In this document: positions 33,169 to 42,626 of the stretch, in pieces
Position numbering within the stretch: the stretch's first letter is position 1
Layout: each line of letters starts with the position of its first letter
Source of the DNA: Desulfobacteraceae bacterium
GTDB lineage: Bacteria; Desulfobacterota; Syntrophobacteria; Syntrophobacterales; Syntrophobacteraceae
Assembly: GCA_021372055.1 (NCBI GenBank)
Contig: JAJFVB010000135.1
Span: forward strand, 1 to 64,000
Reading direction: 5' to 3'
Length of the DNA: 64,000 nucleotides
The notes under the pieces: generated by a model
Database searches by the model: none
The model's input: the letters and a program-made list of their open reading frames with translations, nothing else
Told to the model about the DNA's origin: nothing
Made by a program: the position numbers and the translations under genes

Positions 33169-34179
33169 CTAGAACTGTCCAAGGAAACGGAGGTCGTTTT
33201 CATAAAAGAGACGGAGGTCGTCAATTCCGTACTTGAGCATCGCGATTCGTTCAATCCCCATTCCGAAGGCAAATCCGCTCACTTCCTCGGGGTCGTAGTC
33301 CACGTATTTGTAAACCTCGGGATCGACCATTCCGGAGCCGAGTATCTCGAGCCATCCGGTCTGCTTGCAGACACGGCAACCCTGTCCCCGGCATATCACG
33401 CACTGGATGTCCACTTCGGCGCTCGGTTCGGTAAAGGGAAAAAAGCTCGGCCGGAAACGCAAACCAACCTCGGGACCGAACATCTCGTGAACGAAGGTCG
33501 CCAAAACGCCCTTGAGATCTCCGAAGGAAACGTTTTTCCCGACCATCAGTCCTTCGACCTGGTGGAACATGGGCGTGTGCGTAACGTCGGAATCGCACCG
33601 GTAGGTCCTGCCGGGAGCAATGATCCGGATCGGAGGCTTGCGCTTCTCCATTACCCGGACCTGTATGGGCGACGTATGGGTCCTCAGGACGACGTCTTCG
33701 GAAATATAGAAGGTGTCCTGCATCTCCCGGGCCGGATGGTCCTTGGGGATATTGAGCGCCTCGAAGTTGTAGTAATCCAGCTCGATCTCGGGGCCTTCAA
33801 CCGTTTCAAAGCCGAGCCAGTTGAAAATCCTGGTGATTTCGAGCGCGACCTGGGTGATGGGATGCAGCCGGCCAAGCAGGGGAACCCGTCCCGGTACCGT
33901 GACATCGATTGCTTCCCGCTTTCCCTCGGCATGCTCGCGGCCCTTTTCGAGAGCCTCGGAGAACAACTCTTCGAGTTGCGCCTTGGCTTCGTTCAGAACC
34001 CGGCCGACTTCACGCCGCACATCGTCCGGCACCTTCCCGAGCTCTTTGAAAAGCTGGGCGAGTTCTCCCTTGCGCCCCAGGAAGCGTATCCGCGCCTGAT
34101 CGAGGGCCTTCGGGTCCTCCTCCAGACCGGACAAAGCCCGCGAAGCTCTCTCAAGCAGACTTTGAACAGCCTCTTTCAT
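33169..34179 (-). CDS. pheS: Phenylalanine--tRNA ligase alpha subunit
   Basis: 336 residues. N-terminal coiled coil (1-85), then the class II core: motif 1 region [14 protein letters not shown], motif 2 [22 protein letters not shown] and motif 3 [22 protein letters not shown]. The Cys cluster [12 protein letters not shown], common in PheS, is present. It starts three bases after rplT ends. Confidence 0.95.
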   Translation of the reverse strand: MKEAVQSLLERASRALSGLEEDPKALDQARIRFLGRKGELAQLFKELGKVPDDVRREVGRVLNEAKAQLEELFSEALEKGREHAEGKREAIDVTVPGRVPLLGRLHPITQVALEITRIFNWLGFETVEGPEIELDYYNFEALNIPKDHPAREMQDTFYISEDVVLRTHTSPIQVRVMEKRKPPIRIIAPGRTYRCDSDVTHTPMFHQVEGLMVGKNVSFGDLKGVLATFVHEMFGPEVGLRFRPSFFPFTEPSAEVDIQCVICRGQGCRVCKQTGWLEILGSGMVDPEVYKYVDYDPEEVSGFAFGMGIERIAMLKYGIDDLRLFYENDLRFLGQF

Positions 34180-34182
34180 AGT

Positions 34183-34536
34183 CTATGCGGCTTCTTTCGC
34201 GATTTTTACCAGTTCGGCGAAAGCCTCGGGATTGCTCACGGCCAGATTGGCAAGCGCTTTTCTGTCCAGCGTGACGTTGGCCCTCTTGAGGCCGTCCATG
34301 AAACGCGAGTAGCTCAGCTCGTGCTCGCGAGCCGCTGCATTGATGCGCATGATCCAGAGGCTGCGGAATTCGCGCTTCCTGACCTTGCGGTCCCTGTAGG
34401 CAAACTTGAGCGCGCGCTCAACAGTCTCCTTGGCCGTTCGCAGCAAAGTGCCGCGACCGCCGCGGTACCCTTTGGCCGCGGAAAGAATCTTCTTGCGCCT
34501 CTCGCGCGATTTTACCGCCTTTTTAACTCTAGGCAT
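34183..34536 (-). CDS. rplT: Large ribosomal subunit protein bL20
   Basis: 117 residues, full length. Basic N-terminal extension [17 protein letters not shown], then [17 protein letters not shown] and [19 protein letters not shown], all standard for L20. L20 binds 23S rRNA early in assembly and, in several bacteria, represses its own operon. It is 40 bases after rpmI. Confidence 0.97.
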   Translation of the reverse strand: MPRVKKAVKSRERRKKILSAAKGYRGGRGTLLRTAKETVERALKFAYRDRKVRKREFRSLWIMRINAAAREHELSYSRFMDGLKRANVTLDRKALANLAVSNPEAFAELVKIAKEAA

Positions 34537-34576
34537 CGGAGTCTCCTATCGGAAAAATATATGGGAATCAGAAATC

Positions 34577-34774
34577 TTATAGGTAAGGCAGCATCCTCTG
34601 GAGAGCGTAGGAGCTGACCGCGTTTACCACGGTGTCCCTGCGCAGTGCACGCTTCCTCTTCGGGCTCTTCTTGGTCAGAATGTGGCTCTTGAAAGCCTTG
34701 GCCCGGACGATCTTGCCCGATCCCGTCTTCTTGAATCGCTTGGCGGCGGCGCGATTGGTTTTAATCTTGGGCAT
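34577..34774 (-). CDS. rpmI: Large ribosomal subunit protein bL35
   Basis: 65 residues: [37 protein letters not shown] and a C-terminal [10 protein letters not shown], the normal layout of L35. Preceded by GGAGGATATCC. It lies between infC and rplT, the standard bacterial order. Confidence 0.97.
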   Translation of the reverse strand: MPKIKTNRAAAKRFKKTGSGKIVRAKAFKSHILTKKSPKRKRALRRDTVVNAVSSYALQRMLPYL

Positions 34775-34890
34775 TACGGATATCCTCCATGGACTCGAAT
34801 TGTAGACGAATCGAAAACCGAAAAAACTCCCGCCGGTGCTTCGCCCCGAGCTCAGCGGGAAAAGCGCACTGCCGACCCCCAGGAACGGTC

Positions 34891-34930
34891 GGGCATTGCA
34901 GAAGAAACCGCGAAACCGGGCGCAATGCCC
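34891..34930 (-). promoter_or_regulatory. Leader hairpin between infC and rpmI, possible L20 control site
   Basis: GGGCATTGC (34891-34899) and GCAATGCCC (34922-34930) form a 9-bp stem in the 235-base gap before rpmI. In several bacteria L20 binds a structured leader in this operon to repress translation; a gap of this size with a stable stem fits, but the binding fold was not recognised. Confidence 0.35.
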
Positions 34931-35009
34931 GGACAGCTACGGCACAAAAACAGTAGTTTATTTTGGACTTTGGGAAGAGTCAACCACTAAGGTAAAAATT
35001 CTGAATTTT

Positions 35010-35519
35010 TCAAGACCTCGGGGCCAGTATCATTATCATGTTGCGGCCTTCCATCTTCGGCTGCTGCTCGACCACGATTTCGTCTTTGAGTTCTTCCCTT
35101 ATCCTCTCCAGGACTTTGAACCCCTGATCGGAGTAGGCTATTTCCCGCCCCCGGAACAGAATCGTCACCTTCGCCTTGTCTTTCTGGGCAAGGAAACGTT
35201 TGATATGCTTAATCTTTACCTGCAGGTCGTGTTCGTCCGTTTTCGGGCGAATTTTTATCTCTTTTACCTGAATTACGGTCTGTTTCTTCTTGGCCTCCTG
35301 GGACCTCTTGTTCTGCTGGTACTTGAACTTCCCGTAATCCATGATCTTGCAAACGGGCGGCTCCGCACCCGGAGCGACCTCCACCAGGTCGAGATGTTCC
35401 TGAGCTGCAAGTTCAAGCGCTTTTCTGATTGGCAAAATCCCCAACTGCGCACCATCATGCCCGATCACCCTGACTTCCGGCGCGCGGATTTTTTCATTCA
35501 CGTTCGTCTGTTTCTCCAG
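35010..35519 (-). CDS. infC: Translation initiation factor IF-3, probably starting at CTG
   Basis: 169 residues if started at the CTG at 35519; 163 from the GTG at 35501. The CTG has GGAGG with seven spacer bases, while the GTG has no suitably placed site. IF-3 genes commonly use rare start codons (AUU, AUC, CUG), which IF-3 itself discriminates against, giving autoregulation. The protein has the N-domain NEKIRAPEVRVIGHDGAQLG, linker KYQQNKRSQEAKKKQ and C-domain KEIKIRPKTDEHDL. It lies 32 bases after thrS. Confidence 0.93.
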   Translation of the reverse strand: MEKQTNVNEKIRAPEVRVIGHDGAQLGILPIRKALELAAQEHLDLVEVAPGAEPPVCKIMDYGKFKYQQNKRSQEAKKKQTVIQVKEIKIRPKTDEHDLQVKIKHIKRFLAQKDKAKVTILFRGREIAYSDQGFKVLERIREELKDEIVVEQQPKMEGRNMIMILAPRS

Positions 35520-35551
35520 GGCTGTACCTCCTCTGCTCGAGTCAATAACTT

Positions 35552-37492
35552 CTAAATGGTGCCCAGACCGACCCGTCCCTTGCTTGATTCAAGACATTCC
35601 TTTTGGACCAGATCGGCAAATTTCTGCGGAGCCATGAGACTCAGTTGCGTCCCATCCCTTCTCCTCGGCGCGATCGCTCCCGCCGTAACTTCCTTATCTC
35701 CGATTACCAGCATGTACGGAATTTTCTGTTTCTGTGCGTCGCGTATCTTGTAGCCGAGCTTTTCACTCCTGAGATCGACCTCCACGCGGACTCCCCGCTC
35801 CTGCAGTTCGCGGGCCACCTGTTGGGCGAATTCGAGTTGCGCGTCGGTAACCGTCACGATTTCGGCCTGCACCGGCGCGAGCCAGACCGGAAAAGCCCCG
35901 GCGTAGTGTTCGATGAGAACGCCCAGGAATCGCTCCATCGATCCGAGAATGACCCTGTGAAGCATGACAGGCCGATGGCGTCCGCCGTCGGGGCCAATGT
36001 AGGTCAGGTCGAATCTCTCGGGCATCGTGAAGTCGCACTGGATCGTCGCGCATTGCCACCTTCTGTCGAGCGCGTCCAGAAGCTTCACATCGATCTTGGG
36101 ACCGTAGAACGCCCCATCTCCTTCGCAAACATGGAATGGGATGCCCTTTTCTTCAAGCGCCTTGATGAGGGCCTTCGTTGCGCGATCCCAGTCCTCGTCG
36201 GAGCCTATGGATTTTTCGGGCCGCGTGCTGATCTCCATTTCATAGCTGAACCCGAAGATCCCCATGACATCCAATACGAAGTCGATAATGCCCTTTATCT
36301 CGTCGTTCAACTGGTCCGGAGTGCAAATCAGGTGCGCATCGTCCTGAGTAAACTGCCTGACCCGCATAAGCCCGTGCAGCACTCCCGATTTTTCGTGCCT
36401 GTGCACGGTCCCCAGTTCGAAGAAACGCAGGGGCAGGTCCCGGTAGCTCCGGATCTTGGACTTATATATAATCATGTGCGAAAGGCAGTTCATCGGCTTT
36501 ATACCGTAGGACTGCCCGTCAATTTCACTGAAATACATATTCTCGCGATAATTGTCGAAATGCCCGGACCGCTTCCACAGCTCCGTCTTGAGCAGCGTCG
36601 GCCCCACGACGATGTGATAGCCGCGCCGCAGGTGTTCGCGCTTCTCAAAGCTCTCCAGGATGTGCCGGATGAGAGCGCCCTTTGGGTGATAGATTACCAT
36701 ACCCGCGCCGATCTCATCGGAGAAACTGAACAGGTCGAGTTCCCTGCCGAGCTTCCTGTGGTCCCTTTTTTGCGCTTCCTCAAGGAAATCCAGGTACTTC
36801 TCGAGCGCCTCGACATCGAAAAAGGCGGTCCCGTAAATGCGCTGCAGCATCGCATTGCGCTCGTCGCCCCGCCAGTAGGCGCCCGCGACGTGGGTCAGCT
36901 TGAAGGCCTTGAGATACCCCGTATGGGGTATGTGCGGTCCGCGGCACAGATCCGTGAAATCCCCCTGTTTATAATAGGAAACCGTTGGATCGGTAAATTC
37001 CTCGAGCAGCTCCACCTTGTATTTTTCGCCGGTCTCCGAGAAATAGCGGATAGCATCCTTCCGGTCCACCTCGGAACGCTCGAAGGGAAGTTTCCCGGCC
37101 GCGATCTCTTTCATCTTGGCCTCGATCCTTCCGAGGTCGTCCTCCGTGAAAGGTCTGGCCACGTCGAAATCGTAGTAAAAACCGTTTTCAATCGCCGGGC
37201 CGATGGCGACCCTCGCTTCGGGAAAGATCGATTTTACGGCCTGGGCCATGATGTGCGCCGCGCTGTGGCGCAAAATCACCAGAGCTTCATTCGAACCCGC
37301 CGCAATGCCCTCTATCGACGCATTCCCCTCGACCGTCTTCGTCAGGTCCACGGCATTGCCGTCGAGCTTGGCTGCGATCCATCCATTTTTACCGGGAGCG
37401 GTTGCGGCGAGGATTTCCCGTACAGTGGCCCCCCTGGGAAAAATCTTTTTCCCTCCATCCGAAAGGGTGATCTCTATATCATTTGACTGCAT
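35552..37492 (-). CDS. thrS: Threonine--tRNA ligase
   Basis: 646 residues, full length. Domains: TGS (1-65), editing domain with [12 protein letters not shown] and [11 protein letters not shown], class II core with [22 protein letters not shown] (motif 2), zinc ligands Cys/His/His, and the anticodon-binding domain. It opens the thrS-infC-rpmI-rplT-pheS-pheT cluster. A terminator-like hairpin sits about 50 bases before the start and may act as an attenuator. Confidence 0.96.
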   Translation of the reverse strand: MQSNDIEITLSDGGKKIFPRGATVREILAATAPGKNGWIAAKLDGNAVDLTKTVEGNASIEGIAAGSNEALVILRHSAAHIMAQAVKSIFPEARVAIGPAIENGFYYDFDVARPFTEDDLGRIEAKMKEIAAGKLPFERSEVDRKDAIRYFSETGEKYKVELLEEFTDPTVSYYKQGDFTDLCRGPHIPHTGYLKAFKLTHVAGAYWRGDERNAMLQRIYGTAFFDVEALEKYLDFLEEAQKRDHRKLGRELDLFSFSDEIGAGMVIYHPKGALIRHILESFEKREHLRRGYHIVVGPTLLKTELWKRSGHFDNYRENMYFSEIDGQSYGIKPMNCLSHMIIYKSKIRSYRDLPLRFFELGTVHRHEKSGVLHGLMRVRQFTQDDAHLICTPDQLNDEIKGIIDFVLDVMGIFGFSYEMEISTRPEKSIGSDEDWDRATKALIKALEEKGIPFHVCEGDGAFYGPKIDVKLLDALDRRWQCATIQCDFTMPERFDLTYIGPDGGRHRPVMLHRVILGSMERFLGVLIEHYAGAFPVWLAPVQAEIVTVTDAQLEFAQQVARELQERGVRVEVDLRSEKLGYKIRDAQKQKIPYMLVIGDKEVTAGAIAPRRRDGTQLSLMAPQKFADLVQKECLESSKGRVGLGTI

Positions 37493-37541
37493 GACTTAGC
37501 TTCCTAGCGCCTCATGGGCAGTTTCGGCCCGAGCCACAAAC

Positions 37542-37577
37542 AAAAAAAGGCACCCCCATCAGTTGGAAAGATGCCTT
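37542..37577 (-). terminator. Terminator or attenuator hairpin in the thrS leader
   Basis: On the minus strand AAGGCA (37577-37572) pairs with TGCCTT (37552-37547), followed by seven T's (37548-37542). It lies after tRNA-Val and only 50 bases before thrS, too close to leave room for a separate thrS promoter. That suggests attenuation of thrS more than simple upstream termination. No T-box consensus is seen. Confidence 0.6.
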
Positions 37578-37700
37578 AACGGAATAGGTCTCCATCAGTG
37601 CCGAAATATTATCTTCCTGTTTCGATCCGGATCCAAATGGCAGCCAGCCGACACAATAATGGGCATACGTTAACATACTACGTGAATCACAAACCGGTGT

Positions 37701-37775
37701 TGGTAGGCACGGGCGGTTTCGAACCGCCGGCTTCTACCGCGTCAAGGTAGCGCTCTCCCACTGAGCTACGTGCCT
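37701..37775 (-). tRNA. tRNA-Val (anticodon GAC)
   Basis: A 75-base cloverleaf is readable on the minus strand: acceptor AGGCACG with CGTGCCT, TA at 8-9, D stem GCTC/GAGC, anticodon stem CTACC/GGTAG with loop TTGACGC (anticodon GAC), five-base variable loop, T stem GGCGG/CCGCC with loop TTCGAAA, discriminator A and encoded CCA. All stems pair perfectly. It lies between pgsA and the thrS leader, same strand. Confidence 0.96.
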
Positions 37776-37829
37776 ACAACTGAACTCATGGTTCTATATC
37801 GATGCGGCGGGCTTATGTCAAGAAAAACA

Positions 37830-38378
37830 TTAACCGGTCCCGGCACAACGATGCTTATCGAGCAATGACTTGCCAACGGCGAAGTACCTCGCTCCGCTGT
37901 AAACGGAAAAACCCGCCGTGACCAGGAAAAGGGCCGTGTACATGAAGTCGGGCAGCCGGATAAGCGATGAGGCAAGCATTGCGAAGATGGCCGCAAGCTG
38001 GCACAGGGTCGTAAGCTTGCTCGACAGCAGGGGCTTTATCTCAACATTTACCCGATAATGGTAGAGCGTAAAAATTCCGAGCAATATCATCAGGTCCCTG
38101 CCCACCGTAATAATGACCAGCCATACGGGCATAAGGCCCGTATAGCCCAGAAGCACGAAAGAGGTCACCAGAAGGAATTTATCCGCAAGCGGATCGAGGT
38201 AGGCGCCAAGGCGGCTGTGCTGATTGAAAACCCTGGCGAGAAACCCGTCCAGCCCGTCGGAGAGTCCGGCAATGAAGAAAACGACCATGGCGGCCGTGAG
38301 CCTGTCGTTCAGCAGCAGCCAGACCAGCACGGGCGTAAGGAGTATTCGTGCAATCGTCAGCAGGTTGGGAATCGTCAT
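37830..38378 (-). CDS. pgsA: CDP-diacylglycerol--glycerol-3-phosphate 3-phosphatidyltransferase
   Basis: 182 residues, four to six membrane segments. The CDP-alcohol motif DG-x2-AR-x8-G-x3-D-x3-D is complete near residues 41-66 (DGLDGFLAR, LGAYLDPLAD). It makes phosphatidylglycerophosphate for membrane lipids. Preceded directly by the secreted protein gene (six bases) and followed by tRNA-Val. Other CDP-alcohol transferases share the motif, so the substrate is by best resemblance. Confidence 0.85.
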   Translation of the reverse strand: MTIPNLLTIARILLTPVLVWLLLNDRLTAAMVVFFIAGLSDGLDGFLARVFNQHSRLGAYLDPLADKFLLVTSFVLLGYTGLMPVWLVIITVGRDLMILLGIFTLYHYRVNVEIKPLLSSKLTTLCQLAAIFAMLASSLIRLPDFMYTALFLVTAGFSVYSGARYFAVGKSLLDKHRCAGTG

Positions 38379-38384
38379 CGCAGT

Positions 38385-39767
38385 CTACTGGGCCTTGCCA
38401 GGCAAGGAAAAGGAAATCTTGATCACACGCGATTCGACCGAAAAATGATCCACCTTCACGACAGCGCCGCTGGGCAGGGTCGTACCGTTCATCCTGGAGA
38501 TGACACTGCCGTCGATATTCGCAAGCCTTACGACGCCTTCTCCCGAACTCATTTCCAGACCCGATATGTGCATGTTCTTGAACTGTTCGCGCAACACTCT
38601 CTCCAGGGCTTTCCAATAGGGGTACTGGGCGGAAGGAAAGCTGAGGGTCCAGGGGCCGCCCTGAACCGCGCCGGGCTCTGCAGTTCCGCCTTGCTGCTGC
38701 GCCGGTTCCCGCTGCTGCGCAGGCGGCCCGGAAGGTCGATTCGCACCACCATCCTCGGCCCCGAGCAACCGGGCCACATCGGGCACCACGCGCGAGGCCA
38801 GCTCCAGCGCCCCTTCCTCGTTGGACAGTTCTTCGACGCTTTGCGCCTTGCGAAGATCCCCCACGGTCTTCCCGGCGCGAATAACGCGAAGGCTGGCCTC
38901 CAGGTATACCTGCCTGTTGGTCCTGTCGCGCTTGTAGACCACCGTTCCGACCACCGCATCCTTCACGCCGAGGCTCTCGGCAAGCGACACCACCTGAGAG
39001 ACGGGTATGTTGCCGGACAGATCCATCCTCACCGAAGCGGGAGGCGGCAGCAAAAGTTCGAAGTTGAGATTGTCCAGTTGCTGGTTGACGCTCCCGGCAA
39101 AAAGCGAGCCTCTCTCCTGCTCGCTGGGAAGAAGCCATTCATGCTCCCATTTTTCGGGCACGACCCAGAGAAGCTCCTTCTTGGTTGCCGCGAGACCGCG
39201 CGTCGCAACCGGAGCGGGTTCCTCCTCTCCTGCGGCCTCTTCCCCGGCAGCCTGGCCGGTCGAGCCGTTCTCGGGCCGGTTCCCATCCTCCGCCGCTTCG
39301 GAAGCGTCCGCGGGGGATGCCGCCCCACCCTTGCTCACCGGGAATCCGTTTGCTTCCAGGTCTTTTAGCAGCACATCCATTGCGACCGTAACCTGCCCGA
39401 CCACCTTGAAGACGGACTCGTTGTGGCCCTGCGAAAAAACCTGGTACGAATCGATGTATTTGGACGGCTGGTTGAGGATCTTTTTCTGGATATCGTTAAA
39501 ATGGACCCCCATCTGGGCCGGACTCAAAAATTTGGTCACAGCCTGGGAAACGCCCTGCGCCAGGAAGTCCTGAATCGCCATCTGCTGGCTCTTCGCCTGA
39601 TCCTGAGGGTCGACAGGCGCCTGCCCCTGGCTGAAGATCTGGATGGACTGGCCCTGAGGCTGGCCTGAGGGAACGGCTGCCGTCACGCCCGTCGCACAGG
39701 CCAGAAGGAATAAGGCGGCCAGAAAAAAACTTGCGGTTGCGCGTGTTGAAAGTGTACGCATCAACAT
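38385..39767 (-). CDS. Exported protein of unknown function
   Basis: About 460 residues from the ATG at 39767 (GGAG nine bases upstream). A signal peptide covers residues about 1-30; LLAC near residue 24 could be an imperfect lipobox. Residues 30-120 are mixed and Gln-rich, 145-190 are an acidic Ala/Glu/Gly linker, then two folded parts (about 195-330 and 375-460), the first with SLAESLGVKDAVVGTVVYKRD, similar in style to envelope proteins that bind or assemble secreted polymers. A Pro/Gln-rich linker separates them. I do not recognise the family. It is six bases upstream of pgsA. Confidence 0.7.
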   Translation of the reverse strand: MLMRTLSTRATASFFLAALFLLACATGVTAAVPSGQPQGQSIQIFSQGQAPVDPQDQAKSQQMAIQDFLAQGVSQAVTKFLSPAQMGVHFNDIQKKILNQPSKYIDSYQVFSQGHNESVFKVVGQVTVAMDVLLKDLEANGFPVSKGGAASPADASEAAEDGNRPENGSTGQAAGEEAAGEEEPAPVATRGLAATKKELLWVVPEKWEHEWLLPSEQERGSLFAGSVNQQLDNLNFELLLPPPASVRMDLSGNIPVSQVVSLAESLGVKDAVVGTVVYKRDRTNRQVYLEASLRVIRAGKTVGDLRKAQSVEELSNEEGALELASRVVPDVARLLGAEDGGANRPSGPPAQQREPAQQQGGTAEPGAVQGGPWTLSFPSAQYPYWKALERVLREQFKNMHISGLEMSSGEGVVRLANIDGSVISRMNGTTLPSGAVVKVDHFSVESRVIKISFSLPGKAQ

Positions 39768-39873
39768 TCTAGGCAACTCCGGATATTGAAGAAATTAAAG
39801 CTCTTGTCTCAGGCTTTTCGTTTTTGCCGGTTTTTTGCTATCATAGCAAATAAGGAAATGGAAGGAGAAATAT

Positions 39874-40122
39874 TTGCAGCCTCAGGCGCAATCCTGCATT
39901 ATACGCAATTACATCATTGCTCCCTATGAAATCCATTATCTGAGATTCATCGTGGAGGCCTATGAAGGAATCGGAGTCGTATCGACGATCGATTCCGCGC
40001 TCGGCCTCGTTTCGATCGCGATCGCGCCCGGCTGCGAATCCGATCTTGCAGCAATCCTCGATGCGGAACGCGATAACCTTAAGCTTCGGGAAGTCCTGCC
40101 GGAAGAATCCGCGACCGTATAA
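39874..40122 (+). CDS. DUF4911 small protein
   Basis: 82 residues from a TTG with GAAGGAG six bases upstream. The pattern RNYIIAPYEIHYLRFIVEAYEG, then a central VVSTIDSALGLVSIAIAPGCE and a C-terminal acidic helix, fits the DUF4911 group of small, widespread deltaproteobacterial proteins. Alternating strands and helices suggest a ferredoxin-like fold. No function is known. It stands about 290 bases before the cyclic-nucleotide-binding-domain gene. Confidence 0.75.
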   Translation: MQPQAQSCIIRNYIIAPYEIHYLRFIVEAYEGIGVVSTIDSALGLVSIAIAPGCESDLAAILDAERDNLKLREVLPEESATV

Positions 40123-40415
40123 CGGCGCCATGGAATCCGGCAATATCGAAATTAGGATACCGTTGTGAAATCGGCGGCCGCGATCGCCGCTTGCGGCAGG
40201 CGGCGTGCAACCCGGAGACCCACGGCGGGAAAGGACCGCCGGTCCGTCGCGCGGCAAGCGGTTAATGTGGAACGGGAATTGCCTTTTGATCAGTGGCGCC
40301 GTGGTGATCGTTTGGCTCCATTTTCCTTGCAATAACAGGGCACATTGGCTAAAGATTTCACTATTGGACGGAAAAATCGGGCAGCCCGGGGACATAGAAC
40401 AGCAGGATCAGGACA

Positions 40416-41147
40416 GTGCAGGAAATCAGCAAAGAGCACAAAAAAGATACGACCCACGCCCTGGAAGTCAAAGTCTGCAAGAGCGGCGACATCATATTGA
40501 AAGAGGGACAGATAAATCCCTTTTTCTACGTCGTCCTGAGCGGTCAGGTCCGGCTGAGCCGGGAAGGGGTCAAGATTCGGGTGCTTGACGAGCAGGATAT
40601 TTTCGGGCTGGAAAGCCTTGTCCTCCGCAGACCCTCCTACTACACGGCCCTGGCCATGCAGGCATGCAGAATCGCCACCTACGGTCCCGAGGCTCTCGAC
40701 CATCTCATACGCGAAAGCCCGCGAATGGTCCAGAACCTGCTCATTTCCACCCTGCACCAGCTGAAACAGACTACAAACGTGCTCCTCGATATTTCCGATA
40801 CCATCATCATGGATGACAAACGCCTCGCCTTTTACAAGGACGGCGACATCGTTTTCGACCAGAATTCGCGCGGAACGGAAATTTACCGTCTGATCTCGAC
40901 TCAGGGCGGATTGCAGGTTACGATATTGGGCAATGAAATCGTCCGGCTTACAAAACCGGGCGAATTCTTCGGTCTGCCGGACTTGCCCAAACAGACCGTC
41001 GTCAAAAGCATGGGAGAAAGCGTTGTCGAGGTGTACAGGCCCGAAGACCTGGACATCATCATTCGCAACCACCCTGAGGCGGCGCGGCACATAATGCATA
41101 CGCTGCTCCAACACGTCCACTCTAAAGAGGACAAACCGGCCGACTGA
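40416..41147 (+). CDS. Protein with two cyclic-nucleotide-binding-like domains
   Basis: 243 residues from a GTG with CAGGATCAGGACA upstream. Two cNMP-binding-type beta-roll domains: residues about 18-110 (KSGDIILKEGQINPFFYVVLSG) and 140-235 (KDGDIVFDQNSRGTEIYRL). The arginine motif that binds the phosphate of cAMP is poorly conserved, and no DNA-binding domain follows. So it is a sensor or adaptor and not a Crp/Fnr transcription factor. It is 32 bases before miaB and possibly cotranscribed. Confidence 0.78.
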   Translation: MQEISKEHKKDTTHALEVKVCKSGDIILKEGQINPFFYVVLSGQVRLSREGVKIRVLDEQDIFGLESLVLRRPSYYTALAMQACRIATYGPEALDHLIRESPRMVQNLLISTLHQLKQTTNVLLDISDTIIMDDKRLAFYKDGDIVFDQNSRGTEIYRLISTQGGLQVTILGNEIVRLTKPGEFFGLPDLPKQTVVKSMGESVVEVYRPEDLDIIIRNHPEAARHIMHTLLQHVHSKEDKPAD

Positions 41148-41179
41148 ACCGGCCTGAATCCCCGGGACACCAACAGTCT

Positions 41180-42562
41180 ATGTCTGACCCCCTCAGAGAT
41201 CCGGCGGAATTTCCCCGTCGATTGTACGTGCGCACTTTCGGCTGCCAGATGAACGAGTATGATTCGCTTCGCGTCCAGCGTCTGCTTGCACCGCTCGGGT
41301 ATGTGACAGTGGACGAAATAGAGGATGCGGACGTTATCTTCCTCAATACGTGTTCCGTTCGGGAAAAAGCCGAACAAAAGGTCCACTCTTTTCTTGGCAG
41401 GCTCCGCCGGCTCAAGAACAGGCGGCCGCACCTGAAAATCATAGCCGGCGGATGCGTTGCGCAACAACTCGGGGAAAAGCTTCTCAGCCGCTTCGAGCAC
41501 CTCGATATCGTCCTGGGCACAAGAGGCATCGGATCGATTGCCCGCTTGCTCGAAGAAGTCCTGGAAGGCGGTCCGCGCGTCGCGTGTCTGCCGGAAGCGG
41601 ATCCTTCCCTCGCGCCCGGGGAAGAAGCCTTCGCCGAAGGCAACATCTCCGCGCCAGTCACCATAATGCAGGGCTGCAACAACTACTGCACCTATTGCAT
41701 CGTGCCGTACGTGCGCGGTCCGGAACGGAGCAGGCCGGTGGGCGAGATCCTGCGGGAAATACGGAGCCTCGAGGATTCGGGTGTCCGCGAAATCCTGCTT
41801 CTCGGGCAGAACGTGAACTCGTACGGAAGGGGCCTCAAGGACCGGGCGACTTTTGTCGACCTGCTTCGGCTCATCGCGCGGGAAACCGGCGTGCAGAGGG
41901 TCCGGTTCACAACTTCCCACCCGAAAGACCTCACCGAAGATTTGATGCTCTGCTTCGCCGAGCTCGGGGTCCTCTGCAAGCACCTCCACCTCCCCGTCCA
42001 GTCGGGTTCGGACAGGATTCTCTCCGCCATGAACCGCTGCTACACAGCCGGCGATTACCTCGGGAAGATCCGCCGTTTGCGGGCAATTTGCCCTGAGATC
42101 GCTCTCACCTCGGACGTCATCGTCGGGTTCCCCGGCGAGTCGGAAGAAGATTTTACCGGAACGATGGACCTTCTCCGGGAGGTCCGGTTCGACAATCTTT
42201 TTTCATTCCGATACTCGGACCGTCCCAACACCCGGGCATCCGCCTTTCCCGACAAGGTCGACCCCGCAATCGGGACAAGGCGGCTTGTGGAACTGCAGAG
42301 CTTTCAGGCGGAAATAACGCTCGAAAAGAATCTTGCCGAAACGGGCCTTTTTCGCGAAGTCCTCGTCGAGGGGCCGAGCAAGGCGTCCAACGGCCAGATG
42401 ACCGGCCGCACCACGCAAAACAGAATCGTCAACTTCGAAGCGCCCGAGTGGACTTCGGGAAAAATAGTGACGGTAAAAATCACCGGAGCTTATTCTCATT
42501 CTCTCAGGGGTAGTGTTATACTGGGGCCATCGACTCGCCCGGGGAACCCGATAACTCCGTAA
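41180..42562 (+). CDS. miaB: tRNA-2-methylthio-N6-isopentenyladenosine37 methylthiotransferase
   Basis: 460 residues. N-terminal UPF0004 domain with three Cys (RTFGCQMNEYDS; NTCSVREKAEQK; GGCVAQQ) for one iron-sulfur cluster, radical SAM motif CNNYCTYC near 163-170 for the second, and a C-terminal TRAM domain. It adds a methylthio group to i6A37 of tRNAs reading UNN codons. The full N-terminal Cys pattern and the HLPVQSGSDRIL segment favour MiaB over MtaB or RimO. Confidence 0.93.
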   Translation: MSDPLRDPAEFPRRLYVRTFGCQMNEYDSLRVQRLLAPLGYVTVDEIEDADVIFLNTCSVREKAEQKVHSFLGRLRRLKNRRPHLKIIAGGCVAQQLGEKLLSRFEHLDIVLGTRGIGSIARLLEEVLEGGPRVACLPEADPSLAPGEEAFAEGNISAPVTIMQGCNNYCTYCIVPYVRGPERSRPVGEILREIRSLEDSGVREILLLGQNVNSYGRGLKDRATFVDLLRLIARETGVQRVRFTTSHPKDLTEDLMLCFAELGVLCKHLHLPVQSGSDRILSAMNRCYTAGDYLGKIRRLRAICPEIALTSDVIVGFPGESEEDFTGTMDLLREVRFDNLFSFRYSDRPNTRASAFPDKVDPAIGTRRLVELQSFQAEITLEKNLAETGLFREVLVEGPSKASNGQMTGRTTQNRIVNFEAPEWTSGKIVTVKITGAYSHSLRGSVILGPSTRPGNPITP

Positions 42563-42626
42563 AGAATACCGTCAACCCAGGCCTCACCGAGTCACACAGG
42601 CGCTTGGGGCTAAAATGGAGGGAAAC

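Noticed and set aside
37493-37690. T-box riboswitch before thrS
   Set aside because: No AGGGUGGNACCGCG-like antiterminator sequence or specifier loop could be seen; only a simple hairpin with T's.
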